A stretch of DNA of 64,000 bases from Longimicrobiales bacterium (lineage in GTDB: Bacteria; Gemmatimonadota; Gemmatimonadetes; Longimicrobiales; Gaopeijiaceae), in assembly GCA_951828585.1 (NCBI GenBank), contig OX639991.1:2574576-2638575 (forward strand). Reading direction: 5' to 3'. The translations under genes were made by a program, and so were the position numbers. This document shows, one piece after another, positions 1 through 9,481 of the stretch. The notes below the pieces were generated by a model. The model was not told the origin of the DNA. It was given only the letters and a program-made list of their open reading frames with translations, and made no database searches. Position 1 is the stretch's first letter. Each line of letters opens with the position of its first letter.

Positions 1-432
1 AAGCTCGTTCAGCGTCTCCACGTCGGAGGTGATGCGCGTCATCAGACGACCGACAGGGTTGCGGTCGTAGAAGGCCAAGTCCAGGCGCTGGAGCTGCGCG
101 AAGACCTGGGTGCGCAGGTCGTACATGACCCTCTGGCCCAACCACGTGGTAAGCAGCGCCTGTGCGTACTCGAAGACGAAGCCGAGCACGACCGCAGCGA
201 GGAAGAGGATCGCCAGGAAGGCGAGCTGGCCGCCGTCTCCCTGCGGGATGGCTTCGTCGAGCGCGATCTTGGTCAGATAGGGACCGACGACCGCGAGCCC
301 CGACGCGAGCATGAGAAGGAGGACCGCCCCCACCACCTGCAGCGTGTAGGGGCGAAGGTAGCGAAGCAGCCGGGCCATCAGCCGCGAGTCGTAGGCCTTG
401 CCGAGGACCTCCTCTTCATAGCCGTTGTTCAC
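1..432 (-). CDS. ABC exporter, N-terminal transmembrane part (truncated by window edge)
   Basis: The reverse strand encodes 144 codons that run off the left edge. The visible part begins NNGYEEEVLGKAYDSRLMAR and continues into hydrophobic segments (for example YTLQVVGAVLLLMLASGLAV) and then the cytoplasmic stretch FYDRNPVGRLMTRITSDVE. That last stretch is the signature that ends the first intracellular loop of exporter-type ABC transmembrane domains (MsbA/LmrA-like). The ATPase domain would lie outside the window, so the substrate cannot be judged. The start is the GTG at 432; it lies 22 bp after the stop of the aminotransferase gene on the same strand, so the two are probably co-transcribed. 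An ATG-free start makes the exact N-terminus slightly uncertain. Confidence 0.85.
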   Translation of the reverse strand, partial: MNNGYEEEVLGKAYDSRLMARLLRYLRPYTLQVVGAVLLLMLASGLAVVGPYLTKIALDEAIPQGDGGQLAFLAILFLAAVVLGFVFEYAQALLTTWLGQRVMYDLRTQVFAQLQRLDLAFYDRNPVGRLMTRITSDVETLNEL

Positions 433-454
433 GATGGACGCGCTTTGGGGGCTG

Positions 455-1522
455 CTACACCGCTCCCGACGCCACCAGATCCAGTCCGTCCAGCAGACGC
501 TGCATCTGGTCCCACGGCGCCACCGTGGCCCGCAGTCCATCCCCTCTGGGCGACGCGCTCTGGAACGGACGCACCCGGACCCCGCACCGCTCCAGCCGCG
601 CCGTGGTATCGTTCAGCTCCTCTTCAGGGAGGCGGATGAAGACGAAGTTGGCCGCCGAGAGGGGCACCTGGTAGCCGCGGTGGAGCAGGCTGTCGCGCAC
701 CCGTTCACGGTTCGCACGCGTCTCGGCGATGGTGTCGGCCAGCCAGGACGACTTGCTGGAGATCGCGGCCGCTGCGGCGGCGCTCGTCACGCTCGTCACC
801 ACGAAGGGACCTCGCCCCTTGTCCACCTCGAGCACCATCGCCGCGCTCCCCACGCCGTAGCCGGCCCGCAACCCCGCAAGGCCGTACGCCTTGGAGAGCG
901 TCTTGACGCAGATCGTGCGCTCCCCCGCGAGCGCCAACTCGTAGGGCGTCAAGTCGGAGGCGTCGCGATTGTACTCCCCGTACGCCTCGTCGATGATCAG
1001 CACGCTGCCCACCGCCTCGGTATGCGCGTAGACGGCCCGGATCCACTCGTCGGGGACGGCCTCGCTGGTCGGGTTGCCAGGGTTGGCGAGGAAGACGATG
1101 CACGGCTCGGACCCCCCGAACCGCACCGGGTCGTCCAGCGCCTCCTGCCACTCGACCGCCACCGGCCTGTGCCCGTTCATGACCGCGAGCATCCCCGCGG
1201 CGGGCCAACCCGGGTCGAGGTACCGCATTGTGGTGGGCGCGACGGCCCGCATGAGCGCGTCGAGGACCCCCGTCCCCCCCGCCCCGGTCGTCACGTTCTC
1301 CGGCCCGATGTTCAGCTGGGCCGCCACGGCGCCGACGAGACGGTCCGAGTAGCTTCCCGGGTACTCGGAGGCCGCGGCTGTGTCGGAGCCCGCAAGCACT
1401 TCGAGCGCGGCCGGGTGAGCCCCCCAGAGGTTGCGATTGTCGCTCAGGTCGGCCGGGATCGGCGACCGGTCGGGGAGGTAGCGGGCGAGGCGCTGGTAAT
1501 CCTGGCGGGGGTAGATGTCCAT
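455..1522 (-). CDS. PLP-dependent aminotransferase, HisC-like
   Basis: A 355-aa fold-type I aminotransferase, the usual length for histidinol-phosphate aminotransferase and its relatives. Visible family landmarks are FLANPGNPTSE (substrate/PLP binding loop), the DEAYGEY segment with the PLP-pyridine aspartate, and TLSKAYGLAGLRAGYG carrying the Schiff-base lysine. It probably transfers an amino group to an imidazole- or phosphate-bearing substrate. No other histidine genes are nearby, so it may instead act on another amino acid, as cobalamin-pathway CobD-like decarboxylases and other HisC paralogues do. The start at ATG 1522 is chosen because the protein then begins at the expected N-terminus (MDIYPRQDY). 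It lies upstream of, and probably in an operon with, the ABC exporter, and diverges from uvrA across 114 bp. Confidence 0.85.
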   Translation of the reverse strand: MDIYPRQDYQRLARYLPDRSPIPADLSDNRNLWGAHPAALEVLAGSDTAAASEYPGSYSDRLVGAVAAQLNIGPENVTTGAGGTGVLDALMRAVAPTTMRYLDPGWPAAGMLAVMNGHRPVAVEWQEALDDPVRFGGSEPCIVFLANPGNPTSEAVPDEWIRAVYAHTEAVGSVLIIDEAYGEYNRDASDLTPYELALAGERTICVKTLSKAYGLAGLRAGYGVGSAAMVLEVDKGRGPFVVTSVTSAAAAAAISSKSSWLADTIAETRANRERVRDSLLHRGYQVPLSAANFVFIRLPEEELNDTTARLERCGVRVRPFQSASPRGDGLRATVAPWDQMQRLLDGLDLVASGAV

Positions 1523-1636
1523 GGTCCGTCGCGTCTTGTTGGTAGATTTGCGGGACGGCGGCCGCTCCCGTGCGGGCGCGGCGGCCGTTCCACGGTCGGT
1601 AGAATCGCGCCTCATGGCAACGGGGACCTGCGCAGC

Positions 1637-4513
1637 ATGCACCAATCGATCCGCATCAGGGGTGCGCGCCAGCACAACCTGAAGGACATCGATCTGGATC
1701 TGCCCCGTGGTGTGCTCACCGTTATCACCGGCCCCTCGGGGTCCGGCAAGTCCTCCCTGGCGCTCGACACCCTCTTCGCGGCGGGCCAGCGGCGCTACGT
1801 CGAGGCCCTTTCCACCTACGCGAAGCAGTTCCTCGACCGGCTGGAGAAACCCGACGTCGACCGGATCGAGGGACTCTCTCCCGCAGTGGCCATCGAGCAG
1901 CGCAACCCCACCACCACCAGCCGCTCCACCGTGGGCACGGCGACCGAAGTCCACGACTTCCTCCGCCTCCTCTTCGCGCGCGCCGGCCGCACCCACTGTC
2001 CCGAGTGCGGCGACGAGGTGCGCCCGGACACCGTCTCCACCGCCACCGACAGGGTCGCCGCCCTACCACCCGGCACGCGGGCAATGATTGGCTTCCCGCT
2101 GGCCCGGAGCGGCCGGGTCTCGCATCGCCTCGTGGCGGAAAACCTGCGCTCGCTCGGTTTCGTGCGGGTGCTCGCCGACAGCGTGGCCGCCGAGCTGTCC
2201 GATCTGCTGGCGCCGGAGGCCGAACCGGGCGCGACAGTCCCCGATCTGGCTGCCAGCCGGGAGGTGCTGGTAGTGGTGGACCGGATCAAGGTGGCGAAGA
2301 ACCCCGACCGGAGCTGGACGGACCGCGTGGCCGATTCCCTGGCGACCTGTTTCAGGGAGGGCGAGGGCGAAGCAATGGTAATCCCGGCGGGCGACGGAGC
2401 CGGTCAGCCGCTCCGCTTCTCTGAGGCGTTTCGCTGCCCGCGCCATCCCGAGACGACTTTCCTGGAGCCTGAGCCCAAGCTCTTCTCCTTCAACAACCCC
2501 TACGGCAGCTGCCCGGTCTGCACAGGCTTCGGGGCCACGCTGGAGTACGACCCCGCCCTGATCGTGCCGGATCGCGATCTCTCGCTGGAGCAGGGCGCGG
2601 TCGACCCCTGGGCCAAGCCCCGCTACACGCGCGAGCGAGAGGTGCTGCGCCGTCTCGCGACTCGCGAGCGGGTCTCGTGGTATGCCTCCTGGGACGAGTT
2701 GCCCCCCTCCTTCCGCCGGGCGGTGCTCTACGGCAAGGGGTCGTTCCGCGGCGTGATCGACTTCCTCGTCTCCAAGGAGCGCAAGCGGTACAAGCAGTAC
2801 ATCCGCATCTTCCTGCGGCAGTATCAGCGCCCGCTTCCGTGCCGCGCTTGCCGGGGATCGCGCCTCCGCCCCGAGGCGGGCTACGTGTCGGTCGGGGGAC
2901 TCGATATCGGCGCGGTCGCCGACCTTCCCATCGAGGAGCTCCCGCATTGGCTGTCGCGGCTCGATCTCCGCGCCATGGAGGCCGCCATTGCGACCACGAT
3001 CCTGAGGGAGCTCTCGGCGCGGATCGGCTTCCTGGTCGATGTCGGGCTCGGCTACCTGACGCTCGGCCGCCAGATGCGCACCCTGTCGGGCGGGGAGGCC
3101 CAGCGCATCTCACTGGCCAACTCCCTGGGCTCGCGCCTGGTCGACACGCTCTACGTCCTCGACGAGCCGTCGATCGGGCTGCACCCCCAGGACATGGACG
3201 CCCTCCTCGCGCTCTTGAGGCGGCTACGCGATGGCGGCAACACGGTCGTCGTGGTTGAGCACGACGCCGCCGCGATCATGGCCGCCGACCACGTCGTGGA
3301 GCTCGGCCCGGCCTCGGGTGAGGCTGGCGGCGAGGTCGTTTTCGAGGGTCCACCGACCGTCTTGACAGATTCCGTGACGGCAGATTCTTTGACAAAAACC
3401 GGGCAGTATCTGTCCAGGAATCTGTCCCAGGGGGCCGAAAACAGGGATTGGCCACCCAAATGGCGCCGTCCGGTTGACGGAGCCCGCATCCGGCTCGAAG
3501 GAGCGACGCTGCACAATCTGCGCGGCGCCGAGGCCGAATTCCCCGTCGGCGCGATGACGGTGGTGACGGGCGTGTCGGGTTCGGGCAAGTCGACGCTGGT
3601 GCACGACATCCTCTACCGGGCCCTGGAGCGCGAACTGCAGGGCGGCCGCACTTCGGCCAAGGAACACCTGGGCGAGGTGGTCGGCGCGTACGCTTCGCTC
3701 ACCGGCCTCGAACACCTCGACGACGTGGTGCTGGTCGACCAGAACCCGATCGGGAAGACCCCCCGCTCAAACCCGGTCACATACGTGAAGGCATGGGGCG
3801 AGATCCGGCGCATCTTCGCCAGCGAAAGCACCGCCCGGAGCGCAGGCCTGGACGCGCGCAGCTTCTCCTTCAACGTGAAGGGCGGGCGCTGCGAGGAGTG
3901 CTCCGGCGCGGGATTCGTGCGGGTCGAGATGGTGTTCATGGCGGACATCCACGTTCCGTGCGAGGTGTGCGGCGGGAAGCGCTACCGGCCCGAAGTACTC
4001 GAGGTGACCGTGCGCGGCCACAATGTGAACGATGTGCTCGGCTTCACGGTGGATCGCGCGATGCGTTTCTTTCTGCGCGAGCCGAAGCTGGGCCAGGCGC
4101 TCTGGCACCTGCAGCAGGTCGGGCTGGGCTACCTGCGTCTCGGGCAGCCGGCGACCCACCTCTCCGGCGGCGAAGCGCAGCGGCTCAAGATCGCGCGCGA
4201 ATTGATCGGGGCGGCCGCGCGGAAGGGGACGCGCAAGGTGTACATACTGGACGAGCCGACGACCGGGCTGTCGGGCGAGGATGTCGCTCAGCTCAATGGC
4301 GTGCTCCGCAAGCTGGTGAAGGTGGGGCACACGCTGGTGGTGGTCGAGCACGATCTGGACGTGATCCGTGCGGCGGACTGGGTGGTCGACATGGGGCCGG
4401 GGGCGGGGGCGGGTGGTGGGGAGGTGGTGGCGATGGGGAGGCCGGAGGACGTGGCGACGGTGCCCGAGAGCGTGACTGGGCGGTTTCTGGGGGGGTTGGT
4501 GGGGGACGGGTGA
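1637..4513 (+). CDS. uvrA: UvrABC excinuclease subunit A
   Basis: A 958-aa UvrA-family ATPase of nucleotide excision repair, which dimerises, recognises distorted DNA and loads UvrB. The start MHQSIRIRGARQHNLKDID matches the canonical UvrA N-terminus, so ATG 1637 is chosen over any in-frame extension. Two ABC ATPase halves are visible: Walker A GPSGSGKSS at residues 32-40 with LSGGEAQRISLA signature and DEPSIGLH Walker B, and a second Walker A GVSGSGKST near residue 645 with LSGGEAQRLKIA and DEPTTGL. Zinc-binding cysteines are present (CPECG near 120, CPVC near 297, CRAC near 400, and CEECSGAGF/CEVCGG near 752-782). The linker between halves (residues about 573-615) is unusual: it contains a short inverted repeat annotated separately. 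The GT gene downstream overlaps its stop by 4 bp. Confidence 0.97.
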   Translation: MHQSIRIRGARQHNLKDIDLDLPRGVLTVITGPSGSGKSSLALDTLFAAGQRRYVEALSTYAKQFLDRLEKPDVDRIEGLSPAVAIEQRNPTTTSRSTVGTATEVHDFLRLLFARAGRTHCPECGDEVRPDTVSTATDRVAALPPGTRAMIGFPLARSGRVSHRLVAENLRSLGFVRVLADSVAAELSDLLAPEAEPGATVPDLAASREVLVVVDRIKVAKNPDRSWTDRVADSLATCFREGEGEAMVIPAGDGAGQPLRFSEAFRCPRHPETTFLEPEPKLFSFNNPYGSCPVCTGFGATLEYDPALIVPDRDLSLEQGAVDPWAKPRYTREREVLRRLATRERVSWYASWDELPPSFRRAVLYGKGSFRGVIDFLVSKERKRYKQYIRIFLRQYQRPLPCRACRGSRLRPEAGYVSVGGLDIGAVADLPIEELPHWLSRLDLRAMEAAIATTILRELSARIGFLVDVGLGYLTLGRQMRTLSGGEAQRISLANSLGSRLVDTLYVLDEPSIGLHPQDMDALLALLRRLRDGGNTVVVVEHDAAAIMAADHVVELGPASGEAGGEVVFEGPPTVLTDSVTADSLTKTGQYLSRNLSQGAENRDWPPKWRRPVDGARIRLEGATLHNLRGAEAEFPVGAMTVVTGVSGSGKSTLVHDILYRALERELQGGRTSAKEHLGEVVGAYASLTGLEHLDDVVLVDQNPIGKTPRSNPVTYVKAWGEIRRIFASESTARSAGLDARSFSFNVKGGRCEECSGAGFVRVEMVFMADIHVPCEVCGGKRYRPEVLEVTVRGHNVNDVLGFTVDRAMRFFLREPKLGQALWHLQQVGLGYLRLGQPATHLSGGEAQRLKIARELIGAAARKGTRKVYILDEPTTGLSGEDVAQLNGVLRKLVKVGHTLVVVEHDLDVIRAADWVVDMGPGAGAGGGEVVAMGRPEDVATVPESVTGRFLGGLVGDG
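3364..3426. repeat. 10-bp perfect inverted repeat inside uvrA linker
   Basis: GACAGATTCC at 3364-3373 is the exact reverse complement of GGAATCTGTC at 3417-3426. The intervening 43 bp contains further partial copies (CAGATTC at 3381-3387 and ATCTGTCC at 3408-3415). The local base composition is clearly more AT-rich than the rest of uvrA. The element is read through in frame as part of the linker between the two ATPase halves (DSVTADSLTKTGQYLSRNLS). It looks like a small palindromic element tolerated inside a flexible protein linker; this is an interpretation. Confidence 0.6.
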
Positions 4514-5655
4514 CTGCGCCTTCTCACGACCACCCCCTCGTCTCGGTCGTCCTGCCGGTCCGCGACGGGGCGGCCACTCTCGACGCGGCCCTGCAGTCGA
4601 TCCGCGCGCAGACCTTCCCGCACTTCGAGGTCCTCGTCGTGGACGACGGCTCCCGCGACGCGACCCCCCGGATAGCGCGCGCATGGGAGCAGCGCGACGC
4701 TCGCTTCCGCCTGCTGCGGAGTGTCCCGGGCAGCGATGTCCTGCCGTCCCCAGCGGACGTGGCCCAGCGCCGCCGCGCTCCCGGCGGTATCGCAGCCCGA
4801 CACCACAAGGCTGCTGGCGGTATCGCGGCCCGACACCTCGAGGCCCCCAACGGGATCGTGGCCGCCCTGCAGCGCGGCCTCGCCGAGTCACGCGGTGACT
4901 ACATCGCGCGCATGGACGCCGACGACGTGTCCCACCCCGAACGCCTGTCCGCCCAACTCGACCTGCTGAACCGCTCGCCCGACCTCGCCGGCTGCGGCAC
5001 CGGCGTCCGCTGCGTCCCCGAATCCACGGTCACCCCCCGGGCCGCCGAATACGCCGCCTGGCTCAACTCCATGACCGACTGGCCCACCGTCGCCTCCAAC
5101 ATCTTCGTCGAGTGCCCCCTGGCCCACCCGACCTTCATGTTCCGGCGAACAGCGCTGACCGCGATCGGCGGCTACCGCGACCGCGCCTGGCCCGAGGACT
5201 ACGACCTGCTGCTTCGCCTGTGGCGGACCGGTCACCGCTTCGTCTCCGTCCCGCGCGTCCTCCTTGACTGGGGCAACGCTCCGGGCCGGTTGAGCCGCAA
5301 TCACCCCGCGTACTCGCTGGCCGCGTTTCGGGCGTGCCGGGTGCACTATCTGCGGCAAAGCATGCTGATCGGGCGGGAGGTGGTGGTGGTGTGGGGCGCG
5401 GGGCCGACGGGGAAGAGTCTCGCGGTCGAGTTCCAGCACCAAGGGGTGCGGGTGGCGGCCTTCGTTGAGGTCGACCCGCGCAAGCTCGGGCAGGTGATCC
5501 ACGGGGCGCCGGTGTGTAAGGCGGCGGCCGCGCGGGAGTTCGGGGCCGTGCTCCATGTGGGGGCCGTGGCGCGGGCGGCTGGCCGCGAAGCGGTGCGGAC
5601 GGCGGCTCGGGAGGCTGGCCTGGAGGACGGTGTGGACTTCCTTTCGATGGCGTGA
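4510..5655 (+). CDS. Family-2 glycosyltransferase with C-terminal Rossmann-like domain
   Basis: A 381-aa protein. Residues about 1-280 are a GT-A glycosyltransferase: it begins with PLVSVVLPVRDGAATLDAAL, has VVDDGSRDAT (nucleotide-sugar binding) and the metal-binding ARMDADDVSHPERL, and later WPEDYDLLLRL typical of GT2 acceptor-side motifs. The last about 110 residues form a separate Rossmann-like unit starting VVVVWGAGPTGKSLAVEF, like nucleotide-binding domains sometimes fused to GT2 enzymes. It probably adds a sugar to an envelope polysaccharide. The GTG start at 4510 overlaps the uvrA stop by 4 bp, so translation is likely coupled. Between the two GT motifs lies a 33-nt in-frame triplication described separately. 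Acceptor and donor cannot be told. Confidence 0.85.
   Translation: MTAPSHDHPLVSVVLPVRDGAATLDAALQSIRAQTFPHFEVLVVDDGSRDATPRIARAWEQRDARFRLLRSVPGSDVLPSPADVAQRRRAPGGIAARHHKAAGGIAARHLEAPNGIVAALQRGLAESRGDYIARMDADDVSHPERLSAQLDLLNRSPDLAGCGTGVRCVPESTVTPRAAEYAAWLNSMTDWPTVASNIFVECPLAHPTFMFRRTALTAIGGYRDRAWPEDYDLLLRLWRTGHRFVSVPRVLLDWGNAPGRLSRNHPAYSLAAFRACRVHYLRQSMLIGREVVVVWGAGPTGKSLAVEFQHQGVRVAAFVEVDPRKLGQVIHGAPVCKAAAAREFGAVLHVGAVARAAGREAVRTAAREAGLEDGVDFLSMA
4783..4881 (+). repeat. Three in-frame 33-nt tandem repeats in the glycosyltransferase gene
   Basis: Related units start at 4783, 4816 and 4849, exactly 33 nt apart. The first two share the string GGCGGTATCGC(A/G)GCCCGACAC; the third, AACGGGATCGTGGCCGCCCTG, encodes what a normal GT2 has here (NGIVAALQRG). 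At the protein level they read GGIAARH, GGIAARH and NGIVAAL with 11-residue spacing. The pattern suggests stepwise duplication of the ancestral third unit. The frame is kept. Confidence 0.75.
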
Positions 5656-5975
5656 GTGGTTCGCCGGCGATGTAAAGGTGGAGTCGAGGGAAGAGTTCGA
5701 GGCCTACGATCCGGTGTTGAGCGAACTCATCGGCCGGGTTTCCGGTACGCATCACATTCCGATGGACATCTACCACGGGGAGCGGATTCGGCCGGTGACG
5801 TGTCCGGCTCAGCCGGGCGGATAACGGTGCGAGCAGCACCCCATCCACCCCCCGATTCCCACCTTGAAGCAACCCCCGAAAACAGCTATTATTAAAGGCT
5901 GTCCGAGGCCCGCTTCCCACGCCCCCGGCAGCCCCTCCCGGCCCCACGGCCCACCGCCCCCCTCAACGCGAATCC
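5656..5975 (+). other. Intergenic region before gyrA
   Basis: This 320-bp gap carries the gyrA promoter (separate entry). A short GTG-initiated frame of 48 codons at 5678-5824 (VESREEFEAYDPVLSELIG...) is open and not obviously a shadow of another gene, but it has no clear ribosome binding site and no family I recognise, so it is not called as a gene. Just downstream of the -10 box is a short dyad, CAGC and GCTG around TATTATTAAAG. Confidence 0.4.
5864..5892 (+). promoter_or_regulatory. Sigma-70-type promoter for gyrA
   Basis: TTGAAG (5864-5869) and TATTAT (5887-5892) are separated by exactly 17 bp in a small AT-rich island, about 85 bp upstream of the gyrA start. The boxes match the TTGACA/TATAAT consensus at 4 and 5 of 6 positions. 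Transcription would begin near 5899. Confidence 0.65.
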
Positions 5976-8438
5976 ATGCCCGAAACCGACCAGGGCGCCG
6001 CCGGCGAACGGGTCCTCGAGAGGATCCTCGAACAGGAGATGCGCGAGTCGTTCATCGACTACTCGATGAGCGTCAACGTGCAGCGGGCCCTGCCCGATGT
6101 GAGGGACGGTCTCAAGCCGGTTCACCGGCGCATCCTCTACGCCATGTCGGAGTTGGGACTCTCCCCCGGGCGCGCCTACAAGAAATGCGCGACAGTCGTG
6201 GGCGAGGTGCTCGGCAAGTACCACCCGCACGGCGACTCCGCGGTCTACGACGCCCTGGTCCGCATGGTCCAGGACTTCTCTCTCCGCTATCCGCTGGTGG
6301 ACGGCCAGGGCAACTTCGGGTCCGTGGACGGTGACTCGGCGGCCGCCTATCGCTACACCGAGGCCCGGCTGCAGCGCCTCTCGATCGAACTGCTTGCCGA
6401 CATCGACAAGGACACCGTCCGCTTCGACGAGAACTTCGACGGGCGTTTGAAGGAACCCTCGGTCCTCCCATCCAAGGCCCCGAACCTGCTCATCAACGGC
6501 TCATCGGGGATCGCGGTGGGGATGGCGACCAACATCCCGCCCCACAACCTGCGCGAGGTGGTCGCCGGCCTGCTGGCCCTGATCGATGACCCCGAACTGC
6601 CGCAGGAGACGCTCGAGGGACTCATCCCGGGACCGGACTTCCCCACCGGAGGCTACATCTGCGGCACCGAGGGGATCCTCGAGGCGTACCGAACGGGGCG
6701 CGGACGGATCGTCATCCGCGCGGCCGCCGACATCGAGGACGATGGCGAGGGCGCGGCCCGGATCATCATCACCGAAATCCCGTTCATGGTGAACAAGTCC
6801 CGCCTCATCGAGCAGATCGCGGCCCTGGTGCGCGTGAAGAAGATCACCTCGATCCGGGACCTGCGCGACGAGTCGGACCGGGACGGCATGCGCGTGGTCA
6901 TCGAACTGAAGCGCGACGCGGTCCCCCAGGTCGTCCTCAACCGCCTCTACAAGCACACGCAGATGCAGTCCACCTTCGGCACGATCTTTCTCGCGCTGGT
7001 GGACGGCGTGCCGAGGGTCATGCCGCTCCGCGAGATGCTCCTCCACTTCATCGGCCATCGCCACAACGTGGTGGTGAGGCGCAGCCGCTTCGACCTGGTC
7101 GCCGCGCAGCAGCGCGAGCACGTTCTGGAAGGCCTCCGCATCGCCGTCGACAACATCGACGAGGTGGTGAAGATCATTCGCGCCTCGCGGGACGCGCACG
7201 AGGCCGCCGTGAGTCTGCGCAACGCCTTCGACCTCTCCGAGCGTCAGGCCCGCGCCATTCTGGACATGCGCCTCGCCCGCCTCACCGGCCTCGAGATGGA
7301 GAAGCTCGACTCCGAGCTGGCCCAGGTGCGGGCGCGGATCGCCGAACTGGAGCACATCCTGGGCGACCGCGCGGTCCGCATGGACATCATCAAGGACGAG
7401 CTGCGCGAGATGGCCCTGCGCTACGGCGACGACCGGCGCTCCGGAATCCGGGGCAGCGTCACCTCCTTCGAGGTCGAGGACCTGATCGCCGACGAAGAGG
7501 TCGTGATCACGATGTCCCGGCAGGGTTACGTCAAGCGCATCCCGATCGACACCTACCGCGCCCAGAGGCGGGGTGGACGGGGGATGCGGGGCATGGACAC
7601 CAAGGCCGAGGACTGGGTCGAGCACCTCTTCATCGCCTCCACGCACGACTACCTCATGGCCTTCACCGACCGGGGCCGCTGCCACTGGGTGAAGGTGTGG
7701 GGGATCCCCCACGGCAGCCGCTACTCCAAGGGGAAGCCGATCGTCAACTTCCTGGACCTGGCGCGCGGCGAAAAGGTCGCGTCGGTGCTCCCGGTGCGCG
7801 ACTTCGCCCGCGACCGCTTCCTCCTCTTCTGCACTCGCAATGGCGTGGTCAAGAAGACCCCGCTGTCGGCCTACGGCAACGTGCGCGCGGTGGGGATCTA
7901 CGCAATCAAGTTCCGCGAGGGCGACGCGCTCATCGACGTGCGGATCACCGACGGCACCAACGAGGTGCTGCTGGCGACCCGTCTGGGCAAGGCGATCCGC
8001 TTCAAGGAGTCCGATGTACGGCCCATGGGGCGCAACACCGAGGGCGTGATGGGGATCCGCCTGGGCGAGGGCGACGAGGTGGTGGGGATGGTGGTGGTTC
8101 GCCGGCCGGAGGAAACGCTCCTGGTCGCCACCGAGCGCGGAATGGGCAAGCGCAGCGAGATCAGCGACTACCGCCTGCAGCAAAGGGGCGGGCTCGGCGT
8201 GATCAACGTGAAGCACTCGAAGAAGACGGGGAAGGTGGTTACGGTCAAGGCCGTGGCCGATGGCGACCAGCTCATGGTGATCACCCGCAACGGGGTGGTG
8301 AACCGGCAGCGCGTGGACGAGATGCGGGTGATCGGGCGGGCGACCCAGGGGGTGCGTGTCGTGAACCTCGACAAGGGAGACTCTGTCGTGGACGTGGCCC
8401 TGGTGGTCGGCGGCGACGATGAGGACGAAGAGGAATAG
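5976..8438 (+). CDS. gyrA: DNA gyrase subunit A
   Basis: An 820-aa type IIA topoisomerase A subunit that cleaves and rejoins DNA to introduce negative supercoils with GyrB. The catalytic tyrosine is Tyr127 in the motif [10 protein letters not shown]. The quinolone-binding helix reads [15 protein letters not shown], with Ser88 and Asp92 at the positions of E. coli Ser83 and Asp87, i.e. the residues associated with drug sensitivity. The GyrA box QRRGGRG (about residues 530-536) is present, which marks a gyrase rather than topoisomerase IV ParC; it is followed by the six-bladed C-terminal pinwheel and an acidic tail (DDEDEEE). The start at ATG 5976 gives the usual N-terminus. The dehydratase gene downstream starts 20 bp before this stop, so the two are likely translationally coupled. 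No gyrB is in the window. Confidence 0.98.
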   Translation: MPETDQGAAGERVLERILEQEMRESFIDYSMSVNVQRALPDVRDGLKPVHRRILYAMSELGLSPGRAYKKCATVVGEVLGKYHPHGDSAVYDALVRMVQDFSLRYPLVDGQGNFGSVDGDSAAAYRYTEARLQRLSIELLADIDKDTVRFDENFDGRLKEPSVLPSKAPNLLINGSSGIAVGMATNIPPHNLREVVAGLLALIDDPELPQETLEGLIPGPDFPTGGYICGTEGILEAYRTGRGRIVIRAAADIEDDGEGAARIIITEIPFMVNKSRLIEQIAALVRVKKITSIRDLRDESDRDGMRVVIELKRDAVPQVVLNRLYKHTQMQSTFGTIFLALVDGVPRVMPLREMLLHFIGHRHNVVVRRSRFDLVAAQQREHVLEGLRIAVDNIDEVVKIIRASRDAHEAAVSLRNAFDLSERQARAILDMRLARLTGLEMEKLDSELAQVRARIAELEHILGDRAVRMDIIKDELREMALRYGDDRRSGIRGSVTSFEVEDLIADEEVVITMSRQGYVKRIPIDTYRAQRRGGRGMRGMDTKAEDWVEHLFIASTHDYLMAFTDRGRCHWVKVWGIPHGSRYSKGKPIVNFLDLARGEKVASVLPVRDFARDRFLLFCTRNGVVKKTPLSAYGNVRAVGIYAIKFREGDALIDVRITDGTNEVLLATRLGKAIRFKESDVRPMGRNTEGVMGIRLGEGDEVVGMVVVRRPEETLLVATERGMGKRSEISDYRLQQRGGLGVINVKHSKKTGKVVTVKAVADGDQLMVITRNGVVNRQRVDEMRVIGRATQGVRVVNLDKGDSVVDVALVVGGDDEDEEE

Positions 8439-9417
8439 CCAGGATCTCGTCCCGCTTGGGGACATCCGGGCGGCGGCCGAACGCATTCGCGGCACCGTCG
8501 TCCGCACCCCGCTGATCCCCGACCTTGACCTCTCGGAGACGGTAGGCGGCGAGATCCGCCTCAAGTGCGAGTCGCTGCAGAAGGCCGGCGCCTTCAAGGC
8601 CCGCGGCGCCTGCAACTTCCTGGCGCAGCTGTCCCCCGACGAACTCGAGCGCGGGGTGATCACCTACTCGTCGGGGAACCACGCCCAGGCCGTTGCCTTC
8701 GCCGCCGGGCTCGCGGGCGCCCGCGCCGTCGTGGTCATGCCCACCACCGCGCCGAAGGTCAAGAGCGACGGCGCCCGCCGCCTGGGCGCGCGGGTCGAAT
8801 TCGCGGGAACCACCTCGGAGCACCGCCGCGCCCGCGCCGAGGAGATCGCCGCCGCCGAAGGACAGGTCATGGTCCCCCCCTTCGACCACCGGTGGATCAT
8901 TGCGGGTGCGGGGACGGTGGCGCTGGAAGTGACCGAGGACTGGCCGGAAGTCGACACGCTGCTGGTTCCGATTGGTGGGGGAGGACAGGTGGCTGGCTGC
9001 GCGGCTGCCCTTCGGCGGCTGAAGCCGCAGAGCACGATCATCGGGGTGGAACCCGCGGGAGCACCCACCATGCGGCAGGCACTCGACGCTGGGACCCCCA
9101 CCACCCTGGAACGCATCGACACGATCGCCGACGGCCTCGCACCCACCCGCGCCGGCGATCTCACCTTCGCCCACGCCGCCGCCCTCCTGGACGATGTGGT
9201 GCTCGTCGAGGACGACGACATCCGCCGCGCCGCCGCCCACCTAATCACGCGCCGCAAGCTCGTGGTCGAGTACTCCGGCGCGGCAACCGTCGCCGCGCTC
9301 CTCTCCGGGCGCGTCCCGGCGGCGGGCCGCAAGGTCTGCGCGGTCCTCTCAGGCGGCAACCTGGACACCTCGCAGCTCGGCGAGATCCTGGACACGGCGT
9401 CCGCGCCGGCCCGGTAG
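8419..9417 (+). CDS. Threonine/serine dehydratase family PLP enzyme
   Basis: A 332-aa fold-type II PLP enzyme. The Schiff-base lysine is Lys60 in [13 protein letters not shown], the substrate loop reads [10 protein letters not shown] and the phosphate-binding glycine loop is [10 protein letters not shown] (about residues 184-193). These match catabolic threonine/serine dehydratases, which deaminate L-threonine to 2-oxobutyrate or serine to pyruvate. The length shows it lacks the C-terminal ACT-like regulatory domains of biosynthetic IlvA, so it should not be isoleucine-regulated. Serine racemases share this fold and size and cannot be excluded. The start at 8419 lies inside the 3' end of gyrA in another frame. 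Confidence 0.88.
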   Translation: MRTKRNSQDLVPLGDIRAAAERIRGTVVRTPLIPDLDLSETVGGEIRLKCESLQKAGAFKARGACNFLAQLSPDELERGVITYSSGNHAQAVAFAAGLAGARAVVVMPTTAPKVKSDGARRLGARVEFAGTTSEHRRARAEEIAAAEGQVMVPPFDHRWIIAGAGTVALEVTEDWPEVDTLLVPIGGGGQVAGCAAALRRLKPQSTIIGVEPAGAPTMRQALDAGTPTTLERIDTIADGLAPTRAGDLTFAHAAALLDDVVLVEDDDIRRAAAHLITRRKLVVEYSGAATVAALLSGRVPAAGRKVCAVLSGGNLDTSQLGEILDTASAPAR

Positions 9418-9481
9418 CACATACCTCGTAGCCCGTGTCAGAACCACTCCCGCCGTTCGCACGCGACAGCTGAGTCCGCCC

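Noticed and set aside
425-1636. The uvrA frame stays open about 400 codons upstream of ATG 1637.
   Set aside because: That stretch is the antisense of the aminotransferase gene, has no UvrA similarity, and the canonical UvrA N-terminus starts at 1637.
4783-4881. The 33-nt repeats as a CRISPR-like array.
   Set aside because: Units are contiguous with no spacers, in frame within a gene, and diverge as coding repeats do.
5555-5824. A short open frame spanning the glycosyltransferase end and the gyrA upstream gap.
   Set aside because: Its first part overlaps the glycosyltransferase in another frame; the remainder (48 codons from GTG 5678) lacks a ribosome binding site and a recognisable family, so it is only mentioned in the intergenic entry.
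6501-8663. A 720-codon minus-strand open frame opposite gyrA.
   Set aside because: Shadow of gyrA; composition (His/Asp/Val repeats) and lack of motifs show it is not a gene.
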